64,000 nucleotides of DNA from Deltaproteobacteria bacterium (GTDB lineage: Bacteria; Desulfobacterota; Desulfuromonadia; Desulfuromonadales; BM103). Below the pieces are notes generated by a model. The model searched no databases. It had not been told where the DNA came from and saw only the letters and a program-made list of their open reading frames with translations. The DNA is taken from positions 1 through 64,000 of the forward strand of contig VAUL01000003.1 in assembly GCA_005774545.1 (NCBI GenBank), written 5' to 3'. Both the position numbers and the translations under genes were made by a program. This document shows, one piece after another, positions 7,767 through 15,980 of this stretch (position 1 is its first letter; each line of letters opens with the position of its first letter).

Positions 7767-10700
7767 TCCCGTTCGGCATCGTCGCCACCCTGTCCCTGCT
7801 CTATTTCGGGATGCTCTTCGCCGTAGCCTACTACGCCGACCAGCGCAAGCGCGCCGGCCGCAGCCTGATCGACAGCGCCAACGTCTATTCGTTTTCGCTG
7901 GCGGTCTACTGCACTTCCTGGACCTACTACGGCAGCGTCGGCCGGGCCGCCACCAGCGGCATCGACTTCGTCGCCATCTACCTCGGCCCGACGCTGATCG
8001 CCTTCAGCTGGTGGTTTCTGCTGCGCCGCATGGTCCGCATCAGCAAGCAACAGAACATCGCCAGCATCGCCGACCTCATCTCCAGCCGCTACGGCAAATC
8101 GGCCCTGCTCGGCGCCGTCGTCACCCTCTTCGCGGTGCTCGGCATCCTCCCCTACATCGCCCTGCAGCTGAAGGCCGTTTCCTACACCTTCAACCTGCTG
8201 ACCATCCCCTCGACCGAACTGGCTCACGGCGCCCGGCATCACCTCCCGGCTCTGCCGATGCAGGTCGACACCGCCCTCATCGTCGCCCTGCTGCTCGGGC
8301 TGTTCGGGGTGCTCTTCGGCGCCCGCCACCTCGATGCCACCGAACGTCACGAAGGGCTGGTGGCAGCGGTCGCCCTCGAATCCCTGCTCAAGGTCATTGC
8401 CTTCCTGATGGTCGGCATCTTCGTCACCTACGGCCTGTTCGACGGCTTCACCGACATCTACACCCGCTTTCTCGAACGCTTTCCCGAGCGGCACCGCCTG
8501 CTGATGCTGAACACCGACCAGGTGCCTTACCCCGAGTGGTTCTCACTGACCTTCATGGCGATGATGGCCGTGATGTTCCTCCCTCGCCAGTTTCATATCA
8601 TGGTCGTCGAAAACTGCCGGGAATCGCACATCAGCGAAGCGATGTGGCGCTTCCCCGCCTACCTCTTCCTGATCAACCTCTTCGTCATCCCGATTGCGCT
8701 GGCGGGCGTCCTGCTCAACGACGGCTCGACTGCCAACGCGGACTTCTTCGTTTTGCAGATCCCCCTGAACTCCGGGCATCCCTGGCTGGCCCTGGTGGTC
8801 TTCATCGGCGGCTTTTCCGCCGCGGCCGGGATGGTCATGGTCGAATCCGTCGCCCTCTCGACCATGATCCTCAACCACCTGCTGATGCCGGTCATCCTCA
8901 AAGTCTATTCCGGGGCGCGCAATCTCTCCGGGCTGCTGATCAACCTCAAGCGCCTGGCCATCATTGCCGTCATTCTGCTTGGTTATCTCTACTACCGGTT
9001 TCTCGGCGAGTCCTCGGCACTGGTCAATATCGGCCTGATCTCGTTCCTGGCCGCCACCCAGTTCGCCCCGGCCATCATCGGCGGCCTCTACTGGCGCCGG
9101 GCCACCCGGCGCGGCGCCACCGTCGGCCTGATCCTCGGCTTCATGGTCTGGTTCCATACCCTGCTGATCCCGGCGTTCGTCGACTCCGGCTGGCTGAGCC
9201 GGGCCATCCTCGACAACGGTCCGTTCGGCCTGACCCTCCTGCGCCCCACCGCCTTCCTCGGGCTGGCCGGCTTCAGCGTCTGGACGCACGCCCTGTTCTG
9301 GACCCTGTTCGTCAACGTCGGCAGTTTTCTCGCCATCTCCCTGCTGACGACACCGACGCCGGCGGAAGAAGAGCAGATCGAGAAATTCGTCGACGTCTTC
9401 AAGACGCGGTCGGAGGCCCCCCAGCTCCGCCGCATCACCAAGGCGCCGACAATCATCGAGTTCGTCGATTTGATGGCCAAATTCATCGGCGAGAAACAGG
9501 CGCACGCGGCCATCAGCGAGTATCTCGGCAACCGCGAAATCGACGAGAAAGGGAGTCTCTCCGAGCAGGAGCTTCCCCAGTTGAAGCGTTTTACCGAACT
9601 GACCCTGGCCGGCTCGGTCGGAACAGCCCCGGCCCGCATCATCATGGAGAACTACCTGGCGGCGCGCGGCAGCCGGATGGAAGACGTCTTCGACGTGTTC
9701 GGCTCGGTCAATATCAGCCGCACCGCCAGCCGCGAGCAGCTGAGCGTGCTGTACGAGGCGGCCCGGGTGGCCGCGAGCGGCGCCGATCTGCAGACCGTCC
9801 TCGACGACATCCTCAAGATCTTCACCGACCAGTTCCGCTTCGACCTTTGCGTAATCCGCATCCTCGACCCGGAGAAGCAGGTTCTCGCGGTACGCAGCCA
9901 GCGCGGCACCTCCCTGTCACTGGCGTTCGATGCCGACCGCGAGCTGAGCAGGGACACGTTCATTGGCGAGGCCTTCCTCACCAATCACATGATCGTCGTC
10001 AATGACACCGACACCATCAGCAAGCGCAAGACCGCCGAGCTCACCAGGCAGGAAGGGATCGTTTCCTTCGCCCACGCGCCGATCACCGTGGAAGGAGAGC
10101 CGATCGGCGTCATTTCGGCCTCGTCTCGCACCTCCAAGGGGATCTTCACGGATGAATTCGTCGAGCTGTTCGGCAGCCTGGCCGGACAGGTCGGCGTGGC
10201 CTGGCGCAATGCCCAGCAAACCGAACGGCTGATCGCCGCCCGTGAACAGCAACGCGAACTGGAGATTGCCAAAACCATTCAACTGGGGCTGCTCCCGACC
10301 GAAACCCCAGAAATCCCCGGCATTCAGCTGGCCGGGATCTGCCTCCCGGCCAAAGATGTCGGCGGCGACTACTACGATTTCCTGCTCCGTCCGGACGGCG
10401 GCATCGGCCTGGTGATTGCCGATGTCTCCGGGCACAACGTCGGCGCAGCCCTGCTGATGGCCGAAACCCGCACCCTGATCCGGGCCCGCTACGACCAGCT
10501 GGACACCCCCCGCGACACGCTGGCCGAACTGAACCGCTTCTTCTACGAAGATCTCAGCCGGGCCGAACTCTTCGTCACCATGTTTTTCCTGGAATTTCAT
10601 CCGCAAACCGGCCGGGCCTTCTATGCCAGCGCCGGCCATTCACCGGCCCTGCTCTGGAGCCGATCAGCCGGCAAGGTCCTGCGGCTCGATGCCGAAGGGC

Positions 10701-10993
10701 TGATCTTCGGCGTCCGCCGGGAATTTCCCTACGAGCAGCAGACCCTCGATCTCGGCAGCGGCGACGTTCTGCTGCTTTATACCGACGGCATCATCGAAGC
10801 CAGCAACTCCAGCCGGGAATTGTTCGGCGAAGAGCGCCTGACCGACCTCCTCAGGGACGCCTGTCATCTCGGGCCGCAGGAGCTGATCGACCTGATCTTC
10901 CAGCAGGTCCGGCTCTTCTCCGGATCACACAGCTTCAACGACGACGTCTCCCTGATCGTCATGAAGGTCGAGGAACTCAAAGGGGCTCCTTGA
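7763..10993 (+). CDS. SLC5-type transporter fused to GAF and PP2C (SpoIIE) phosphatase
   Basis: A 1076-residue fusion. Residues 1-525 are a sodium:solute symporter (SLC5) module with about 13 membrane helices and the YYADQRKRAGRS and MFLPRQFHIMVVENCRE segments typical of CbrA-like sensor transporters. Residues about 530-650 form a helical linker that resembles the STAC-type connector. Residues about 670-815 are a GAF domain. Residues about 825-1070 are a SpoIIE/RsbU PP2C phosphatase with DVGGDYYDF, ADVSGHNVGAAL, SAGHSPALL, LYTDGIIEA and DDVSLIV, which keep the metal-binding aspartates. The role I infer is sensing, and perhaps moving, a solute and dephosphorylating the STAS antagonist encoded 59 bp downstream. 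In well-known SLC5 fusions the output is a histidine kinase; here it is a phosphatase. Confidence 0.9.
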   Translation: MIPFGIVATLSLLYFGMLFAVAYYADQRKRAGRSLIDSANVYSFSLAVYCTSWTYYGSVGRAATSGIDFVAIYLGPTLIAFSWWFLLRRMVRISKQQNIASIADLISSRYGKSALLGAVVTLFAVLGILPYIALQLKAVSYTFNLLTIPSTELAHGARHHLPALPMQVDTALIVALLLGLFGVLFGARHLDATERHEGLVAAVALESLLKVIAFLMVGIFVTYGLFDGFTDIYTRFLERFPERHRLLMLNTDQVPYPEWFSLTFMAMMAVMFLPRQFHIMVVENCRESHISEAMWRFPAYLFLINLFVIPIALAGVLLNDGSTANADFFVLQIPLNSGHPWLALVVFIGGFSAAAGMVMVESVALSTMILNHLLMPVILKVYSGARNLSGLLINLKRLAIIAVILLGYLYYRFLGESSALVNIGLISFLAATQFAPAIIGGLYWRRATRRGATVGLILGFMVWFHTLLIPAFVDSGWLSRAILDNGPFGLTLLRPTAFLGLAGFSVWTHALFWTLFVNVGSFLAISLLTTPTPAEEEQIEKFVDVFKTRSEAPQLRRITKAPTIIEFVDLMAKFIGEKQAHAAISEYLGNREIDEKGSLSEQELPQLKRFTELTLAGSVGTAPARIIMENYLAARGSRMEDVFDVFGSVNISRTASREQLSVLYEAARVAASGADLQTVLDDILKIFTDQFRFDLCVIRILDPEKQVLAVRSQRGTSLSLAFDADRELSRDTFIGEAFLTNHMIVVNDTDTISKRKTAELTRQEGIVSFAHAPITVEGEPIGVISASSRTSKGIFTDEFVELFGSLAGQVGVAWRNAQQTERLIAAREQQRELEIAKTIQLGLLPTETPEIPGIQLAGICLPAKDVGGDYYDFLLRPDGGIGLVIADVSGHNVGAALLMAETRTLIRARYDQLDTPRDTLAELNRFFYEDLSRAELFVTMFFLEFHPQTGRAFYASAGHSPALLWSRSAGKVLRLDAEGLIFGVRREFPYEQQTLDLGSGDVLLLYTDGIIEASNSSRELFGEERLTDLLRDACHLGPQELIDLIFQQVRLFSGSHSFNDDVSLIVMKVEELKGAP

Positions 10994-11052
10994 CGCCACG
11001 TTTTGTGCTAGACTGAAGCGGATTGTTCACCTTCTCCACCAGGAGCCATTCA

Positions 11053-11391
11053 ATGAATCTGTCGATCGAACAAAAAGGAAGCGTCGTGCTGCTGGCCGTT
11101 CACGAAGAGCGCCTGGATGCGCACAACAGCAGTGAACTCAAGAACCAGATGCTGAAGTTGTTCGAGGAAGGGAAGCAGAACATGATCGTCGATCTGCAGG
11201 AGGTGCGCTTCGTCGATTCTTCGGGCCTCGGCGCGCTGGTCTCGGGGTTCAAGAACGCCAGCTCACGCAATGGCTGCCTCAAGCTGTCCGGGCTGCAGCT
11301 GCAGGTCAAGTCGATGTTCGAACTGACCAGGCTGCATCGGGTCTTCGAGATTTTCGCCGATGTCGACGAGGCTCTGGCCAGCTTTTCCTGA
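11053..11391 (+). CDS. STAS-domain anti-sigma-factor antagonist (SpoIIAA/RsbV type)
   Basis: A 112-residue single STAS domain. The phosphorylation site is intact: VRFVDSSGLGALVSGF, with Ser57 in the position of SpoIIAA Ser58. The start is ATG 11053, behind AGGAG at 11041; an earlier in-frame ATG at 11023 lacks a site. In partner switching the unphosphorylated antagonist sequesters an RsbW-type kinase; the PP2C domain encoded upstream should dephosphorylate it and the kinase encoded downstream should phosphorylate it. The three genes are adjacent and co-directional. No sigma factor gene is nearby, so the final target is unlinked or not a sigma factor. Confidence 0.92.
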   Translation: MNLSIEQKGSVVLLAVHEERLDAHNSSELKNQMLKLFEEGKQNMIVDLQEVRFVDSSGLGALVSGFKNASSRNGCLKLSGLQLQVKSMFELTRLHRVFEIFADVDEALASFS

Positions 11392-11444
11392 CCATGGAGC
11401 GCCGCCGCGCCACGGCCTGAGGGATCGGGGCCGGGAGATCAGAC

Positions 11445-11867
11445 ATGAATACCGACCGGATCGAAGTCGATATCAAGGTTCCCAATCAGACCCGCTATCT
11501 CTGCCTGATCGGGCATATCGGCGAGAACATTGCCCTGGCGCTCAAGCACTACGGCGGCGACCGGGAAAAGCTGGCCTACGAACTGAATCTCGTTCTCACC
11601 GAAGCGATGGCGAACGCCATCCTGCATGCCAACGAAGGGGATCCCGCCCGGGAGGTTCACATCGAGATCGGCATCGTCGAGCGGAACCTGACCATTCGGG
11701 TCTACGACCATGGCCAGGGCTTCGACATCCGCCGGTTTGCAGAACCCGGCCATCCGCTCGACGAGCATGGCCGGGGGATTTACCTGATCCACTCCATCAT
11801 GGACCAGGTCTCCTACCATCCGTCACACGACGGGCACGTCCTGGAAATGAGCAAGAAACTCAATTAA
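11445..11867 (+). CDS. RsbW/SpoIIAB-like anti-sigma serine kinase
   Basis: A 140-residue GHKL ATPase. The N box is EAMANAILHANEGDP, the G1 box is YDHGQGFD and the G2 box is HGRGIYLI, all in the order of HATPase_c_2 kinases (RsbW, SpoIIAB, RsbT). It should phosphorylate the STAS protein encoded just upstream and be released or trapped by partner switching. It ends the rightward operon and is convergent with the HAD gene at 11887, with only 19 bp between stops. The regulated partner is not in the window. Confidence 0.9.
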   Translation: MNTDRIEVDIKVPNQTRYLCLIGHIGENIALALKHYGGDREKLAYELNLVLTEAMANAILHANEGDPAREVHIEIGIVERNLTIRVYDHGQGFDIRRFAEPGHPLDEHGRGIYLIHSIMDQVSYHPSHDGHVLEMSKKLN

Positions 11868-11886
11868 AAGCCGTCACCCGCCCCGA

Positions 11887-12510
11887 TCACCCTCCCCCGA
11901 ACAGTCCGAGCAACTGCCGATGGCTGTCCAGCCGCACGTCGGCCGGCAGGTCGTTGCGATAGGCGGCAAAAGGGATGCCGGCCGATGCCGCGGCACGACG
12001 ATCGAGTTCCGAGTCACCGATGAAAAGGGTTCGGGAGGGGGCGAGCGCAAGACGCCGCGCCGCTTCGAACAGCATGTCGGGATGCGGTTTGGGGCGCGCC
12101 ACGTCGCGGGAGGTGACAACGGCCCGGAAGTAACCGGCCATGTCGAAGTGGTCGAGAATTTCGCGCATGCTGCCGCCACGGTTGGTGGCAATCGCCAAAG
12201 GGAATCGCTCCGACAGGGCGGCCAGTACCTCGGTGATCTCCGGCTCCGGCCGCATGGCCGGGATGAACCGGCGGTAGTCGAGATCCTGTGCGACCGCCAG
12301 GGCCGCGGCGACCCGTTCCTCGCCGAGCAGGACGCGGAAAACCTCGGGACTCGCGGCCGTGTGGCAAAGACGGGCGCGCACTTCGTCGGCGGGATCAACC
12401 GGCGGCAGGCCGAACGTCTCGAGGACTGCGCCATAATAGGCCAGGTTCGCGGCCCGGCTCTCGAAGAGAACGCCGTCGCAGTCGAAGATGATGCCGGCAA
12501 CCCCGTTCAT
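11887..12510 (-). CDS. HAD-superfamily phosphatase, phosphoglycolate-phosphatase-like
   Basis: A 207-residue haloacid-dehalogenase fold hydrolase. Motif I is IIFDCDGVLFES at the N-terminus, motif II ATNRGG near residue 108, motif III Lys in ARPKPHPDM, motif IV GDSELD. The helical cap lies between motifs I and II, giving the subfamily IA layout of Gph and beta-phosphoglucomutase. A bifunctional substrate range is usual, so the exact phosphoester is unknown. The start ATG overlaps the stop of lgt (ATGA), so the two are co-translated. Confidence 0.85.
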   Translation of the reverse strand: MNGVAGIIFDCDGVLFESRAANLAYYGAVLETFGLPPVDPADEVRARLCHTAASPEVFRVLLGEERVAAALAVAQDLDYRRFIPAMRPEPEITEVLAALSERFPLAIATNRGGSMREILDHFDMAGYFRAVVTSRDVARPKPHPDMLFEAARRLALAPSRTLFIGDSELDRRAAASAGIPFAAYRNDLPADVRLDSHRQLLGLFGGG

Positions 12511-13289
12511 GGCGCCCCGGTGCGCCGCTGTATCCGGATCAGGCCGGCGACGCCGAAAACGATCATCGGCAGCGACAGCAACTGCCCCATGGTCGCACCA
12601 CCCCACAGGAAGCCGAGATGAGCATCCGGCTGCCGGACAAACTCCACCAGGAAGCGGAACAGCCCGTAGACGGCGAAAAACGCGAAAAACGGCACGCCGT
12701 GACGCACCTGGCGCCGATGCAGCCAGTACAGCAGGACAAACAGCACCGCCCCCTCGAGCCCTGCCTGGTACAGCTGGCTGGGGTGACGCGGCTCCGGACC
12801 GGCGCCGGGGAAGACCATCCCCCACGGCAGGTCCGTCGGCCGTCCCCATAACTCGCCGTTGATGAAATTCCCGAGACGCCCGAGGCCGAGCCCGACCGTG
12901 GCCGAAGTAACCAGGATATCGCCGGTCAGCAGCACCGGCAGCCGCCGGCGGCGGCAGAAGATCAGCGCCGCCGCGACAACGCCCAGCAGCCCGCCGTGGA
13001 AGCTCATCCCCCCCTGCCAGATGGCCAGGGCTTCCAGGGGATGATCGATGTACCAGCCCGGATTGTAAAAGAGGACGTATCCCAACCGGCCGCCGGCCAC
13101 CACTCCGACCGCGCCGTAGAAGAGCAGGTCGGCCGCGCCGTCGCTGTCGAGCGCCAGCCGGCGCAACTTGGAAAGATGGCAGATCAGGCCGTAGCCGGCA
13201 AGAAAGCCGAGCAGGTACATCAAGCCGTACCAGCGGATGGCCAGCGGCCCGATGTGAATCAGGACCGGATCGATTTGAGGAAAAGTCAT
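12507..13289 (-). CDS. lgt: Prolipoprotein diacylglyceryl transferase
   Basis: Inner-membrane enzyme of 260 residues that transfers diacylglycerol from phosphatidylglycerol to the lipobox Cys of prolipoproteins, the first step of lipoprotein maturation. It has about seven membrane helices. Hallmark segments are IRWYGLMYLLGF, MSFHGGLLG near residue 93, and the signature GRLGNFINGELWGRPT near 137, followed by RHPSQLYQAGLEG. Its clients include the several lipoproteins encoded in this window (4087-5808, 3269-4090, 1656-3269, 33388-34275). It overlaps the HAD gene by 4 bp. Confidence 0.95.
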   Translation of the reverse strand: MTFPQIDPVLIHIGPLAIRWYGLMYLLGFLAGYGLICHLSKLRRLALDSDGAADLLFYGAVGVVAGGRLGYVLFYNPGWYIDHPLEALAIWQGGMSFHGGLLGVVAAALIFCRRRRLPVLLTGDILVTSATVGLGLGRLGNFINGELWGRPTDLPWGMVFPGAGPEPRHPSQLYQAGLEGAVLFVLLYWLHRRQVRHGVPFFAFFAVYGLFRFLVEFVRQPDAHLGFLWGGATMGQLLSLPMIVFGVAGLIRIQRRTGAP

Positions 13290-13335
13290 GTCTGATCTCG
13301 CAGCGTAATGCGTGGAACCGGGACGCCCGGGACTC

Positions 13336-14271
13336 TCACGGCGAAAGGTCCAAAACGCGGAGGACCGTCCGCATATCGTCCGGCACGGAGGCCTGCAGGG
13401 ACAAGCGCTCGCCGGTCACCGGATGGTCGAAGCAGAGGTCGCTGGCATGCAGCATCTGGCGGGGCACCGTCACCCCCCGGATCTGCGCTGGCCCGCCGTA
13501 GCTCCGGTCGCCGAGCAGGGGATGCCCCGCTTCGGCAAAATGAACGCGAATCTGGTGGGAGCGCCCGGTGAGGATTTCAACCTCGACTAGGCTGGCATCG
13601 TCGCAGGCCGCCAGCAGGCGGTAGCGGGTCACGGCCTCCTTGCCGCCGCGCGCCACCGAAACCATGCGATTGGTCGAACGGCGACGCGCCAGCTGCGACC
13701 TGATCTCCCCCTCCCCGTCCTGCAGCCGCCCCGAAACCATCGCCAGGTAGCGTTTGGTGACGCGATGCTCGCCGAAGCTCGCCGTCAGCCCCTTGTGCGC
13801 CCTCGGATGCGTGGAAAAGACCATGACGCCGCTGGTATCGCGATCGAGCCGCTGCACCATGCCGATGCTCACCGTCCCTGCCGAACCGAGGAATTGCTGC
13901 AGAGCCGCGTACACCGTCCCCTGGTAGCGGGCAGGAGTCGGTTGAGTGGCGATTCCGGCCGGCTTGTCGAGGGCCAGCAGGTAACGGTCGCGAAACAGAA
14001 TACGCGTCGGCTCGAGTTGAAACGGCGTCAGCGGCAGCCCGTCCACATGCAGTTCGACCCGTTGCCCGGCAGCGACGGCCAGACTGCAGCGGCGCACCCG
14101 GCGCCCGTCGACATGGGCGCCCCCGAGATCGATCAGGCGCTTGAGCAAACTGCGGCCACCCCCGGCAACCCCGGCCAGAAAAAGGTCGAGGCGGGCACCC
14201 GCGTGCTCATCGGGAACGACGAAACGATAGACTCCGGGGGATAGCGGTTGTTGCTCCAAAGGACGTAACAC
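13336..14271 (-). CDS. RluA-family 23S rRNA pseudouridine synthase
   Basis: Pseudouridine synthase of the RluA/RsuA-like group with an N-terminal S4 RNA-binding domain (DEHAGARLDLFLAG ... LLKRLIDLGGAHVDGRRV) and a catalytic domain carrying VQRLDRDTSGVMVF, where Asp in RLDRDTSG is the catalytic residue. The His that usually begins HRLD is Gln here. Later motifs GRSHQIRVHFAEAGHPLLGD and ASDLCFDHPVT are typical. I place the start at GTG 14271 (311 residues) because a longer reading to ATG 14325 would overlap the promoter of the divergent 6S RNA gene. Target uridine is unknown. Confidence 0.85.
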   Translation of the reverse strand: MLRPLEQQPLSPGVYRFVVPDEHAGARLDLFLAGVAGGGRSLLKRLIDLGGAHVDGRRVRRCSLAVAAGQRVELHVDGLPLTPFQLEPTRILFRDRYLLALDKPAGIATQPTPARYQGTVYAALQQFLGSAGTVSIGMVQRLDRDTSGVMVFSTHPRAHKGLTASFGEHRVTKRYLAMVSGRLQDGEGEIRSQLARRRSTNRMVSVARGGKEAVTRYRLLAACDDASLVEVEILTGRSHQIRVHFAEAGHPLLGDRSYGGPAQIRGVTVPRQMLHASDLCFDHPVTGERLSLQASVPDDMRTVLRVLDLSP

Positions 14272-14297
14272 CGATTCGCAAAGTTTCCTGCGTACGC

Positions 14298-14325
14298 TTG
14301 ACAGCAGTCGAACCCATGGTAGCAT
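14298..14325 (+). promoter_or_regulatory. Sigma-70 promoter for the 6S RNA gene
   Basis: TTGACA (14298-14303), 16 bp, TAGCAT (14320-14325) gives a perfect -35 and a 4/6 -10. Transcription would begin near 14332, leaving a leader of about 20 nt before the predicted mature 6S 5' end, consistent with the trimmed precursors known for 6S RNA. Confidence 0.55.
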
Positions 14326-14353
14326 GTGACACAGGTTCGACCAAGTTCTTTGA

Positions 14354-14533
14354 CATTCTCTGGAATGCCCGACGGTTGCAACTCAACCCCGGCCAACCAA
14401 ATTTCAAACCGTCCCCAGGCTCGATCGTGGTGTGCCAGCCCGCCCATGAGCGGGACGCCTGAAGCGGTATCCCGGGGCATTGTCGATATGTGCGGCCGGA
14501 CAGAGGAGATCGTCGGCATTCCGGAGATGAAAT
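14354..14533 (+). ncRNA. ssrS: 6S RNA
   Basis: About 180 nt that fold as one long rod. The ends pair as GGAATGCCCGACG (14362-14374) with CGTCGGCATTCC (14511-14522). Inside follow CCGGCC/GGCCGG, CCCC/GGGG, AGGC/GCCT and a terminal CCCGC...GCGGG hairpin, separated by open internal loops as in the promoter-mimic of 6S RNA. The termini match E. coli 6S: 5' TTCTCTG-purines-ATG-pyrimidines-CG, 3' CGGCAT..CGGAGAT. Length also matches (183 nt in E. coli). 6S RNA binds housekeeping RNA polymerase and lowers transcription in stationary phase. A sigma-70 promoter is positioned upstream. Nothing in this stretch looks protein-coding. Confidence 0.75.
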
Positions 14534-14534
14534 T

Positions 14535-14646
14535 TCATTTTGGTATTGCACGGCCGTACGAAAGGGTCTGTGCATCCACCCCGGGTCAACAGAAGTTCGG
14601 GCAGTTCAGGACCCCGGGCAACCTCCGGTCGGTGCAATACCAAAAT
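14535..14646. repeat. 112-bp element with 14-bp perfect terminal inverted repeats
   Basis: TTTTGGTATTGCAC at the left end and GTGCAATACCAAAA at the right end are exact inverted copies; including GGCCG/CGGTC the arms pair over about 19 bp. The interior holds a smaller near-palindrome around CCCGGGTC and GACCCCGGG. It fills the space between the 6S RNA and the terminator of ihfB. It may be a miniature mobile element or a second structured RNA co-transcribed with 6S. No target-site duplication is obvious. Confidence 0.5.
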
Positions 14647-14696
14647 AACAAAGTCCGAAGGCCCCATGCGCTTGCATGGGGCCTTCGGACTTTGTT
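14647..14696. terminator. Bidirectional terminator with 23-bp perfect stem
   Basis: AACAAAGTCCGAAGGCCCCATGC pairs exactly with its inverted copy around a tiny GCT-type loop. On the minus strand it is followed by TTATTTT and ends the superoperon after ihfB. On the plus strand it can end transcription coming from the 6S RNA side. Confidence 0.8.
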
Positions 14697-14725
14697 GCAC
14701 GCCTGCGCCGGAACCCCGGTTCGGG

Positions 14726-15013
14726 TCACTCCTCGCCGCCGTTGACCCTCTCGCGCAGTTCCTTGCCGGTCTTGAAGAACGGGGTCTTCTTGGACGGGAT
14801 GCGCACCACCGTGCCGCTCTTGGGATTGCGGGCTTCACGAGCGTCGCGCTGACGCACGGTAAACGACCCGAACCCGCGGATCTCCACGCGATCCCCTTCA
14901 GCAAGCGCCTGGCTGATGCCATCGAAAATCGCGTTGACGATCAACTCCGCCTCGCGCTTGTTCAGCATTTCGTTGGTCGTCGTCAATTGTTCGATCAGTT
15001 CGCTTTTGGTCAT
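14726..15013 (-). CDS. ihfB: Integration host factor beta subunit
   Basis: A 95-residue nucleoid protein of the HU/IHF family that bends DNA as a heterodimer with IhfA. It starts MTKSELIEQL, contains EIRGFGSFTVRQRDAREARNPKSG, and has the beta-arm with the Pro-containing KSGTVVRIPSKKTP segment that intercalates DNA. Length and the AREARNPK stretch fit IhfB rather than HU. It is the last gene of the long leftward operon, 13 bp after sppA, as in many Proteobacteria where ihfB follows rpsA. Confidence 0.92.
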   Translation of the reverse strand: MTKSELIEQLTTTNEMLNKREAELIVNAIFDGISQALAEGDRVEIRGFGSFTVRQRDAREARNPKSGTVVRIPSKKTPFFKTGKELRERVNGGEE

Positions 15014-15026
15014 CTTCTTCTCCTTC

Positions 15027-15917
15027 TCAATTAAATCCCGACCAGACGTACTGCAGCTTCCCGCCCTGTTGGCGAAGCAGGGCCCGGCTGAGCTGAGTCG
15101 ATGCTTCCTGGATCAGGAGATCAATCAACTGCGGCTTGTCGCTGGGGGGGTAAACCACTTCCGGCTTGCCTTCGATCCCGGCCAGTTCGCCGGCGCGGCG
15201 AACCGCCGCCTCAAGGTTGCCGAGGTGATCGACCAGGCCGAGGTCGCGGGCCTGGCGGCCGCTGAAAATACGCCCGTCGGCAAGGCTCCGCACTTTCCTG
15301 ACGTCCAGCTGTCGGCCGGCAGCGACCGAATCGACGAACTGGCCGTGGACATCGTCGATCAGCCCTTGCAGCAGCGCACGATCCTCTTCCGTCATGGGCC
15401 GGACCGGCGAGCCGATGTCCTTGTGCTTGCCGCTCTTGACCACTTCGCTGTGCAGCCCGATCTTGTCGAGCAGCTCCTGGAAGTTGGCAAATTCCATGAT
15501 GACGCCGATGCTGCCGGTGATGGTGCCGGGGTTGGCGAAAATCTCGCGGGCCGGGGCGGCGATGTAGTAGCCGCCGGAAGCCGCAACCGACCCCATGGAG
15601 ACGACCACCGGCTTGTCGGCATCGATGCGCTTGACCTCGTCGTGAATCTCCTGGGAAGGACCGACACCGCCGCCCGGCGAGTCGACCCTCAGCACGATCG
15701 CCTTGACCGAGCTGTTTTCATGAAAGGCATCGAGCTGCTCGATGATCTTCTTCGAATCGACGATGACCCCTTCCACCTCGACCACGCCGACCTGGCTGCG
15801 GACCACGAAGCGCGCCGGGCGATCGAAAAACCGGGAGACCGTCAGGACCAGGACCAGGAAGAAGAGGAAGATCCCGCCCAGCAGAGCCAGGGCTATGAAC
15901 AGCGGTCGCTTTTGCAT
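15027..15917 (-). CDS. sppA: Signal peptide peptidase SppA, short (36K) type
   Basis: Membrane-anchored serine protease of 296 residues that degrades cleaved signal peptides. The N-terminal anchor is at residues 7-29. The nucleophile is the Ser in GSVAASGGYYIAAP near residue 110, and the probable general-base Lys lies in SGKHKDIGSPVR. The oligomeric-core motif DGRIFSGRQARDLGLVDHLG follows. The single-domain length matches Gram-positive and delta-proteobacterial SppA rather than the doubled E. coli form. It lies between rpsA and ihfB in the same operon. Confidence 0.92.
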   Translation of the reverse strand: MQKRPLFIALALLGGIFLFFLVLVLTVSRFFDRPARFVVRSQVGVVEVEGVIVDSKKIIEQLDAFHENSSVKAIVLRVDSPGGGVGPSQEIHDEVKRIDADKPVVVSMGSVAASGGYYIAAPAREIFANPGTITGSIGVIMEFANFQELLDKIGLHSEVVKSGKHKDIGSPVRPMTEEDRALLQGLIDDVHGQFVDSVAAGRQLDVRKVRSLADGRIFSGRQARDLGLVDHLGNLEAAVRRAGELAGIEGKPEVVYPPSDKPQLIDLLIQEASTQLSRALLRQQGGKLQYVWSGFN

Positions 15918-15980
15918 CGGGAAAGGAAAGCCGCCGCCCCCGCGTCGGGAAACGGGGGGCGGCGGCTGGTCGATGGCTGC

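Noticed and set aside
14354-14533. tmRNA, SRP RNA or RNase P in the gap before ihfB
   Set aside because: No tag-peptide or tRNA-like ends, no GGAAGGAAGCAGCC-type SRP motif, and it is too short for RNase P; the 6S features fit better.
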